From Ciona savignyi (taxonomy: Eukaryota > Chordata > Ascidiacea > Phlebobranchia > Cionidae): a stretch of 64,000 bases of DNA. The position numbers were made by a program, and so were the translations under genes. The stretch is taken from assembly GCA_000149265.1 (NCBI GenBank), contig CH003244.1:740432-804431 (forward strand), written 5' to 3'. A model generated the notes under the pieces. It did no database searches. It was not told the origin of the DNA and was given only the letters and a program-made list of their open reading frames with translations. Positions 54,525 through 64,000 of this stretch are shown here, piece after piece. Numbering within the stretch: the stretch's first letter is position 1; each line of letters opens with the position of its first letter.

Positions 54525-57500
54525 ATGCTTCCTAGTTTAGGGTACTTTCGTGGTATTACCTGTCCAGATGAGACGAATGGAAAGAAATGCTTGCGGCCAT
54601 ATTGTCACTTTCGACACACAAAATTACACACAGGTAAATATATGTGAATTATACCATAAATTATATGATATTATTTTCAAATTTGACTGTAGCTGTGTAT
54701 CGGTTATGCGATTTGTCAATGCCTAATGATAAAAAAACAACTTAAAGTCTCATACTCACATTACACAGAATGCAGTTGTTTAATGCAATTTTGTGTACAA
54801 AGCCTTTTGTGCCTTTATTAATTTTACTGCTACTGTAGCGAGTGCTTAATAAGTTAAACAAAGAGAAGAACACTCTTCTCTTTGTTTAACTTTTCTTTTT
54901 ATTGTAAAAATATTATTAGTTTTGCTGTGGCTCTTTAAGTGCAAGAGGCTTTTTAAGTCCAAGAGGTTGCCGACCCCTGACGTAACAGATGAAGCTCGAA
55001 TGAATTCAAATTTAATCCAATTCACAAAATTGCTATAACAATCACTAAACTCTCATTTACTATAATATCTGGCTTAGCCAGGGGTAGTTGTGAGCTTTTC
55101 AGTCGTGTTCTGGTAAAAGATACTCAGTGAATGTCCCCTAAACTCATTAGATTATTAATTATAACTAAAATATTACAAACATCTTAATAAACACACTTCA
55201 ATAGCTTCAGTGCCCCGGAAATGCACACAAGATCTTCCAATAGCCTGTGTGTTAACGCCGCTTATGTTTGCCCATGCATCGGTATAAACATATAAACATT
55301 CCATCCTGGCACTACAACATATTCTGGCCCAACCGGTATATAACAAATGTTGATTTTTTGTGGAGATAAAAGTGTTTAATGTCACCTAACAACTGGTGCT
55401 CAAAACCAAGTTTTTTATTGTAAAGATATTTTATACAGACTCTGAGTCTGGAATGCCGACAATTAATTTGGAAGTTGTTCAAAAAGCAATTAGCCAACTA
55501 AAATCAGATGTCAGTCAACACTCAAAAAGTGCATCAACTTTCAACAGTTCATATTTTCAAGGGGAAGTATCTCATCCTTACGGTATGTTGGGTTTTGAAG
55601 TATTTTTATACAAATGCATGCATTGTTTATGTTAAATATTTATATGCTTGGTTGGTTGTCAACATTAATAAAGTAAGCACTTTAAAGACATTCTGTTCAT
55701 TAACTGTGTATGTTCAGGAAATGTATTTACTAACTACAGTAATCTATTTACTTGTCATTTTTTCATTACTTTTACATGTTTTTATTATATTGCTTGTCTC
55801 TTAAATTGAATTTATTTAATATGTGTTTAAACTAATATTTCTCAAATTTTACAGAGCCAGAGTCATTATCTGATGAGACAGATACACAGGAAACCTTTGA
55901 AACAAGCCAGGGTGGTGATGAAGATAATGCCAAATCAGCTTATTCTGGTGACCATAAAGGGTATCTGTTTTTTTTTCTAAAATATTGGATCTGTTTTTTT
56001 CTAAAATACCTTTTTTTGTAGTTTGTAATTAATTGGATATACAACATATTGTTTGAAAGGCAAGAGTTGCTCAGTGACAGCGACAAACATCTGACAACAA
56101 AAATCATTGCGACAATACTGAAGTTTTTTGCGGAAAATGTCATAATAAACTAGCTACCAATATCCTTAAAGTAGTATTGATTTCTTCAAAGTCTTCAATG
56201 AATCGCTCCCATTTCACTTTTTTATGAGCAAGCAAAAAAGATATTTAATGCGACATAGACAGTCTCAAAATCACTTCACAACACTAACATAGGAATCACA
56301 GAGTTAGGATTCTTCATTACTGAAAATAAATGTGGAGTTGTAAAATAAATTTTTATATTCATGTTTTGTACAGTAAGTTAAAAAACTGGCCACAGTTTGG
56401 CACTACAGATCTGTTATTTCATAGTAATGTATGCATACTCTATTAAAGATAATGTACAGCATTCTTGTTTATTACACTATTTTCAACCCCTGTGCTTATT
56501 TATACAGGTACACACCAGCTAGTAGTGGCTCATCAAAGCAGAAGAAAAATATTACATACTCAGCTTATACGCCGGCCAAACCAACTACAGATTTAGAATA
56601 TGACCCATTGTCCAATTACAACTGCAAGGATATTCAAATGAAGTCAAGAATTCAATCGAACAACTCGCCCAAGGACAATGAGCCAGAATTTTCTGACTCT
56701 GGTAACGGAATATTGGTGCCATGCTTTTTTAGATTTGATAGAAAGAAAATAGGATAGGATAGGATATTCATGTTTATCCCCATGGATGGGAAAACCAAAG
56801 GAGTTAACACAGGGGCAATCGTCAGATCACCGGAGCTATTACAGTGTGTTGTGTATAATAGACACGTTTCTTCAATTTGGTAGAACCCATAAATCCGCTG
56901 GGTTCAGACAATGTCCGTAAAGTGCCTTGCCCAAGGACACAACCATCTAGCTAGAGACCAGTTTCGCACCTGCAACCTTACGATTGAAAGGAGACGTACT
57001 TAACTGCCAGACTAACCGGCCGGAAATGTGCGTAATAATGTTGTTTTGCACAATGTACCAAATAACCTTACTTTTAGGCCTAAGCAGTCCATTGTTAAGG
57101 TGGAATCGCATAGGGAACTTTGGTTTGTGAACTCTATTTACAATTTTTTCACACATAAAATATGATCATGGGTATGACCAGTATATCAACATTCTTTGGT
57201 TATTTAAAGGAAAGTATAATGTGGGTTATTTTAAATTTTTCCATAGCTTATATAGCTTTAAATGCAGACCAAGATGATCTAGAACTTGTGATATTGGAGG
57301 ACAACCAAGAAGACACATTGAAACCCGTAATACCTCAATATGAACCGGTAAAATATTATGAGAATGGGCATATTGGTTGTTTATTTAAACTAAACTAAAA
57401 TCATTTCATCAAGCAGTTAAATAGCCAGTATGTATGTCCATAGTTTTATATTGTGGAATGTGTCAAGTTGACCTTAAAGTTACTAGGCCTATATGATTTG

Positions 57501-60500
57501 AAATACCAGCTTATATAGTGATTCTACATTGGGGAAAAGAATTTTGTGCAGGTTAAAAACAATTATAGGCGCTACACTCATGGCTAACAAAGGAGGAAAA
57601 CTAAAATCGGGGAAATAGGGTTGGAGTTTTCTGAGGTTCAGATTAGTGTTTAGGGCAGGGTTAAAATTAGTTCCATAGTTTTAGTGAGCAGTTTCCCTCC
57701 TTTCATCTTTTCCTCCTTCAAGTGTTGCCGCTAACGTTTACTATAGGTACACTAGTTTGATCTATTAGATATATGACTATTTTATTGTTTTATTTTAGAC
57801 AACTGATTCTGAAAAAGAAGTTCCTGATAAGCATCAAGAAACTGTGATCAAAGCTGTTATTAAGCCAGAAGCTGACATTATTAAACCCAAAACCGAAGAC
57901 ATTAAACCCCAAACTGGTGACAATAAATCCCAATCTGATGAAATTAAACTCAAAAGTAAGGACACTACACCTCAGAAACATAAAACGGAAAAATCTGCCA
58001 CCAAATCCAAGCATGTAGCTAAAGTACCAGATAAAATTTCGAAAGTGAAATCTAAATCAAGAAAAGAACCTTCTCTGCCAAAGAAATTAAAAGCTGCAGT
58101 CAAAAGTGAAAAGTCGAAAGAAAGACTTAAGAAAGAAGTAATATCTGCGAAACAAGGCAAAATCCTTTCTAAAGAGAAGAAAATAGTGAAAAAAACAAAT
58201 GTTTCGCCATTAAAATCTCCGACAAAAATTTCAGCTGAGACGATTAAGAAGTTTGTGGATGAGGATGAAATTAAAAGGTTCGTCATGCTGTTATAGTTTA
58301 GAAATCAGGCCTATTCACATGTAGAATTTTGTGTTTAACCAAACAGATTTTGGAACATGGTTTTGTAGCTGTACAGCCATTGTTACATCACATTATATGT
58401 GCTTTTTGCATAGTATTCCTTGTTTTTTTCCAATTTCCCTTTTGAAATGTATGTTTTCTCAGACTAGATAAGGAATTGAATGGCATCAACACATTCGAGG
58501 AGTGCTATAGGATATACCAGGAAGATGATGGAGACCTTGATACCAGCTCTGCTGACCTTAAAGATAGTAGTGAATCTGATGCACAATTTGAAACAACAGT
58601 AATTACTTGTTTTAGACATTTTTTACAGCATGAGAATTTGTTTATTTTAAACTCGACAGTTGATTGACAATATTATATTTTTACAGCCATGTTATGCATG
58701 TGGTTTTAACTGGATAGCTTCTTGCTTGCTTTTATTTTTCTTTAAACGTTGCAAGGGGTTAATCAATTTATTCTGAAACTACTTTATGTAATTAATGTAA
58801 TGTAATTAATGTGATTTGACATTATATTTACATTGTAGCACTTGACTCTTGTTTATGGATGATAAAATGGGGCATTAAGTCTACAAAATGCACCAATTCC
58901 ACAATCGTTGGTATATAGGCACAAATTTTAGTGTTATATACACATAAGTTTTTACCAATGACCTAGGTCCATACTAATTTTGGGCACTTAGGTTGTAGTT
59001 ATATACAAGTATCGTTGAAGCCTCTTTATTAAAATTAACAGCACTGATGTGCATGTTTCATATAATGGGGACTTGAAATTTACATTCTTTTTCACTTTAA
59101 TCCAGGTTGAAGATGATGATGCTACATCTGCTAAAAAGTTTAGTTCCACTCTGTTCAAAGCTAGCCGGAGGGTTGCACTTAAACCTGAAAACGAATCGGC
59201 GACGGCCCCGGCGAGGCCAGTAAGTTTATATTACTAGAACTCCCCATTTAACAGTTGACAAAATTTTCCATCTGGTAATCGAATATATAAATGCAATACT
59301 GCTGAAAACCAAAACTATAATATAAAGTGACGGATGTATTTTTTATTACACTGTTATTCTCAGATAACCAAAAATGTACTTTAGTGTCCAGTAATACCTA
59401 TCTGGTAAAATCAACTAAACTAAAGTTGTATAGTTTTATGGAAATATGATCAGGAATACGACACAAGTCTCCTTATTGTGCAGGTGACAAGGAGAGCACG
59501 GCATATGACTCCTGCACAGAAAATGATGCAAAGGTTTGAAACCATAAAAATCGAACGAAGCATATCTACTTTGAACCAGGTCAGTGTGCTATTATTTATA
59601 ATTATGTCATAGGATAATGGAAATATCACTGTTTAGTTTAGTTTATTCCATCCCTAGTCTTAAATAACAGCACAGGAACAAGCAAAGATGCCAAAATAAA
59701 CAGTTGGTAAAACTCGTCATTAAAAAAAATGATATAAATATTAAATATAGCGAATGTTGCTGTCAAACCTGAGTAAGATTACAAAATTTGGAAAATAAAA
59801 TGATTATAAAAATTAATATATAATGCCCTAAAGAAGAGTGTGTCGTCATATGCGACCAGTTCTAATAGAAAGATGGCTTTAGGAGATGAGAGGATACTTT
59901 TAATCCCTCGGGAAAAATGACAGTCAATGTAACACAAGAAAATTCGCAATGCTGAAGCTATTTCACTGTCTTTGCCATTTCTCTATTAAACCTAACCTCT
60001 GGTGGATTAAGCCTATATTTTCTCTAGTATGGTGACACTATTATTACACAATACATTTATGAATGTGGTTAAAAAATCTACTTTTCGCAGTTGACTACTC
60101 CAAAGCCAAAGAAACCTAACCCCTTCACGAAACGAATTATTGCGGAGAAAAAACAGCCATTCAAAGATATATACAGGTCTGCTGGACACCCAATGCTACT
60201 TGATTTCCCTCTCTTACTTAGTATTCACAAAATTAAGCTTGGGAAAACCTCAGAATTTAAGAACTTAATAGATTTGAATTGGGTAACAGCTTAATATGGA
60301 TCGGCTGAATTAAACCAGTAGAAACATGTAAATCATAAAACATACACCAAACTGCAATAGCTTTGGTAACCCAACAGTGGGCACTTGGTGTGAAAACGTG
60401 CCTTGTGTTTTTGGGGATAAACATTAATAACTTAATTCTATATTTAATATAAAAATTTATATTATGACCTTGTTCTTTTACCAAATTTTATTCCTTAAAT

Positions 60501-63500
60501 TTAGATCATCCACAAGCAGCACAATGCAACAGACAGCAGGGAAAGGAATCCGTAGATTAGCCCACGCTACCAGCAACAACTCAATATCAAGTGATTCAAT
60601 TGCGAGACCCGTTATAACCCCAGATCGCCATTGCAAGGTAAATGGTTCTTTCTCAGTCAGCTAACCTAACTGTGTGTGCCATATTTAAACTAATGCTCAC
60701 CGCAATTTTGGAATATCTCATCCTTACTATTATGATATTAAATCCTTTGCTACAGGTGCCGACCAACATTAGACAGCGTTATCTTACAATGTTTATTGAT
60801 GAGTGTCTCCGAATAAGTAAGAAAGACCGGGCTGATGCTTATAAGATGGTGAGTTCGTTCTTGCCTTAGTATTAAACCCAGTAAATTAATGCGTTAAACT
60901 AAGTAGTAGGACTGTCATTGAAACATTATAGGAACGTCATAATTGTACACCTGACTTTCAGTTGAAAGGTTATTGGATGGAAACCGGCATTATGCTAGTC
61001 ATTTGTATGCTTTGGGTGCAATTGAGCGGTTTTACATTAAACCGAATAAATCACTGAATTAAACATAATCTAGGCAATGTTTGTATTATATACAACACTC
61101 CCTAATAGCTCCGGTAACGTGACTGTGAGCATATTGTAGATAATTGCCCATGTTAGTGCTGCAATAGTTTTCTACCCCTAAACAATAGTGTCCTACTTTA
61201 ATTTCATTGAAAAGTTCCAATGCTAAAATTAGGATAAAATGAAAAGCGACGGTAGTTGAATTCCACCAATTCGCGAAACAACTTTTCAATAAGGACAACA
61301 TCAAATTACCCCCTTTACTAGGCAGAAGTTGAAGAACTACGATGCAAGGACCGAAGTAAGACCAAATCCATTTACCTCAGTTTGGCAGCTAGTACGTTGA
61401 AACGACTGCGCGATACAGAATCCTCCACTAAAACACAAACCCCGTCAGCTGCCCGTGCTAAAAATAGCACAGAACCTGTTGTTATGAAAGGCAAGAACAA
61501 AAGGGTGGCGCACGGCAGTGTGGACTTGCCAAATTTAAGCACAAAGAAGCAGAAACTTGGCCCGAGTTCAAATCAAAGAAAAGTTTCAACCAATTTGCAA
61601 AGTTGTAAAGGAGGATATGAATTTGAAATGAATGAGACTACTCGTCTGTCTGGTAGGTGGTTTGATGCTCTCTGTTTAACCCATAGAACCATCCTACTAA
61701 TTGTGTAGGTTATCTTACCATTAATCACCCTATGTTTAGTATCACAGTTTTAAGACCTGATGTACTCACTTATTTAATGCTAATAATCTTTCCCACACCT
61801 AATTGGATATTGCTGGTGCTATCACCCTACCTACTTATTTGTCTGGGTTTTGCCCTTAAATTAACTTTTGAAGGTTATTACACAATAACCCAATCATTAG
61901 AGGTATTACCTAACATATAAATCAGTGTTTGGTTGAAGCTATAATTATAATAATCTTTCCCACACCTATATGTTAGGTTGAAGCTATAGTAATTAGGGGC
62001 CGGGTTGGAACCCAGAACCTTCCAGCTGTGGTGCCAACACTCTACCCATGTCAATGTGCCTTCTTACATTTCAATACTTCTTTCCCAAGGCGAGGAGCTA
62101 TATGAGAGAATGTGCAACTACATACTGACTGAGGAACAATTGAAAGAAAATGGGTTCCCCAGGGAAGGTGATGTACCTGGTCAGTGCAGGTTCTATAAGC
62201 AGACAACAAGTGTAGTCAATACCAATGCTAAAAGGTGTGCAGGACATTTATTTATTTATTCTAAATTAAAAGTTAATTTTTTCTATAATAATTCTGGCAG
62301 AATATTGGAAAGTAAAACTGATATTTAGCTCCAAAGTTTATTAGCGGGTTGCTTTTCTTATATTTCCCATTATTGATTACCCGAGCTATGACAGTGCGTT
62401 AAACAGATAAAGACATTGCTGTATCTTTTGTTTAACCCATTGTACACTGGATCCATCAAACCATTGACAAAAGCTTTGCCAGAGGCCACAATTACTAGTT
62501 AACAACTGGTTTCAAACCCATGACCATTGGCTGATGTTCAGATGCGATACTAAATGTGCTAAAGAAATGAAAATGTTTTCAACATGAAAAAATATGTGTC
62601 TTTATGAAAAGGGTGTTTAATGGAATGTTCATTCATTAAAACATTTTTTGTAATTGTAAAATACTGATAGATCAAGCAGCAATAAATCAAATAAAACAGC
62701 AACTGTTCCACACCCAGGAAAATCTGCCAGAGGTGTGGCAAGGAATTCGTAATGTCCAATCTATCACTGCAAGAAGAGAGTGAGTGTATTCACCATTGGG
62801 GAAGAGCTTACCCCACTAAAGTAAGCTATTAGTTTTGATGATTTTGTCATTCGTTTTTACAGTTAGTTGAAATATTTTAAACTTTTGTTTTAAAGCATAA
62901 GTTGCATTTCTGGGTATATCAACATGAACCTTCTTTTGTTTAATAGGTTGGTTCTTCTTGGGAAAAACGTTATGCTTGTTGCCAGAATACACTGGGTTCT
63001 GAAGGCTGCTCTGTTGCTGAGGTTAGTTTGTATGCATATTAGAAATTGCAGCTGTTATTACATTACGTAAGATTAAGCTAAGTAACAAATTCCTTATCTG
63101 CAGACCCATGTGCACCAGGACAACAAACTCGATTGCTCAGGCTATGTGAAAACCCTTGTTAAATCACCCAATGAAAATGAAACTCCGGGCATTTTTGCAC
63201 TAGATTGTGAGATGGTAAAAGTTTCTTTTTTTGTTAGGGCGTAGGTTATTTGTGTTTTATCCCAATAATTGGGAAAATGAAATTTGACTTATCATACAAA
63301 CATCGTCAACTTTGCAAATATGTAAGAGAGCATTATTGCACACCAATGTCAGATGTCTTCTTAGTGCCTTGACACAACCTTTTAGCCAACGTCTGGTTTG
63401 ATGTTAAAACCTTAATCGACCTGCAGACTGCTGGTGCTCTTATCTATTGCGCCCATCGACTGAACAAAACTACAGGATTAGTTAAATTATGTCTTGATGG

Positions 63501-64000
63501 CACTTATCACATGTTGCCTTTTATTGCAGTGATAATGCAAAAGTGACACTAGCCCCGTCAATCTGCTGTTCACATTAAGCAATGAACGATTAACATTGTT
63601 TAAATAATGTTCCTTTTTTCACATCCAGGGATAAAGAAGAACATATTTTTGACCCCCATTATTATTCTTAATGCCCATGCAAACTAAAACAACCAATTGA
63701 TTACAGTGTTACACAACAGTTGGGTTGGAACTAGCCAGAGTTAGTGTTGTGAACTTCAGTGGGAACCTGGTCTACGACTCTTTTGTTCTTCCTGAAGGAA
63801 AGATACTGGACTATAATACAAGGTAATTGTTGCAGTACAGTGTATATATTAGAAATGTTAATCTGGATAGTTTATATTAGATAGAAATATTTGTTTATTT
63901 AAGTGGGGAAATGCAAGGGCGACCTTATAACATAGGCATTTGTCAGATTGCTCTGTGCAATATTCAAACTTCTGTGTCCAGTGATTTATACCTGTGGAGT
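54525..64000 (+). CDS. REXO1: RNA exonuclease 1 homolog (partial, 18 exons seen)
   Basis: REXO1 (Elongin A-binding protein 1) is a nuclear DEDDh-type RNA exonuclease. Exons: 54525-54633, 55439-55582, 55855-55960, 56508-56701, 57268-57347, 57799-58277, 58463-58598, 59106-59219, 59484-59579, 60091-60176, 60505-60637, 60756-60848, 61322-61652, 62090-62234, 62718-62820, 62947-63021, 63104-63214 and 63707-63822, about 884 residues so far. An N-terminal CCCH finger (C13-x8-C22-x4-C27-x3-H31) follows MLPSLGYFRGI. Exon 6 is a long lysine/glutamate-rich stretch. Conserved parts are VPTNIRQRYLTMFIDECL, YILTEEQLKENGFPR, CQRCGKEF, HHWGRA, WEKRYACC and motif I FALDCEM (Asp842, Glu844), then GLELARVSVV. 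Motifs II and III should lie beyond the right edge. No exon after 63822 could be placed, although the gene must continue. Confidence 0.93.
54851..54892. repeat. Perfect 19-bp hairpin with 4-base loop
   Basis: AAGTTAAACAAAGAGAAGA, loop ACAC, then the exact complement. It lies in REXO1 intron 1. It may be a palindromic transposon relic or a short RNA hairpin; the loop is small for a microRNA precursor. Confidence 0.8.
56747..57022 (-). repeat. tRNA-derived SINE, near full length
   Basis: A reverse copy. (ggata)n tail at 56751-56765, body tgtttatccccatggatggg, and a head ending at the complement of gtctggcagttaagtacgtc near 57000. It sits 45 bases after REXO1 exon 4. Confidence 0.85.
57590..57732 (+). 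repeat. Dispersed MITE-like repeat, copy 4
   Basis: Contains attagtgtttagggcagggt, then taaaattagttccatagttt and gtgagcagtttccctccttt, and ends aagtgttgcc. The end is the inverted counterpart of the ggcaacact start at 10369. It lies in REXO1 intron 5. Confidence 0.65.

Noticed and set aside
61732..61920. Hydrophobic 62-codon frame in a REXO1 intron
   Set aside because: It lies wholly between well-placed exons 13 and 14 in a T-rich intron that contains duplicated ataatctttcccacacct segments; the membrane-like look comes from base composition.
63982..64000. Next REXO1 exon beginning after tgtccag near 63987
   Set aside because: The readable codons after the putative acceptor do not match the expected [F/Y]SG[V/I]T segment in the required phase, and the window ends too soon to judge.

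Overview
The window is AT-rich, intron-rich animal DNA. It holds ten recognisable nuclear protein genes with short exons, mostly sub-kilobase introns, GT-AG splicing and dense SINE/MITE debris. The proteins are chordate-like in domain layout: FANCI, FGFRL1, a Tks-type PX-SH3 protein, an ANKS1-type PTB domain. Gene compactness and a roughly 300-bp tRNA-derived SINE with a TATCC-type tail suggest an ascidian, probably Ciona or a close relative. That species call is inference. All gene names come from recalled family similarity; no search was run. Exon limits were placed by hand from splice signals, reading phase and similarity.

Layout. 1-6679 (-): N-terminal half of FANCI, running off the left edge. 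7516-15505 (+): a tight collinear group of PFDN3 (VBP1), MRPL41, LTO1 and MCCC2; the first three appear intronless in their coding parts, which resembles an ascidian operon or trans-spliced cluster. 15506-18639: SINEs and a pogo/Tigger-like element. 18640-21150 (+): a small secreted dermatopontin-like protein ending in KDEL. 21151-26733: no clear gene, but a complete non-autonomous LTR retrotransposon with nearly identical 610-bp LTRs. 26734-29141 (+): four C-terminal exons of an ANKS1-type PTB protein. 30287-40910 (+): FGFRL1, three Ig domains and no kinase. 43426-52847 (-): SH3PXD2 (Tks4/5), PX plus four SH3 domains, convergent with FGFRL1. 54525-64000 (+): REXO1, divergent from SH3PXD2 and cut by the right edge just after exonuclease motif I.

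The genes do not form one pathway. They cover DNA crosslink repair, chaperone and ribosome maturation, leucine catabolism, matrix, receptor signalling and RNA processing. Mobile DNA includes two hAT elements with 8-bp target duplications (one carrying a ZBED5-like transposase tail), a pogo-like element with TA duplication, a candidate Mutator-type MITE with 10-bp duplication, one LTR element, about ten clear SINE copies with one nested insertion, and a dispersed MITE-like family. I see no CRISPR array, no rRNA and no free-standing tRNA gene. I found no strong case for an entirely new system; the KDEL-tailed dermatopontin-like gene is the most unusual coding feature.
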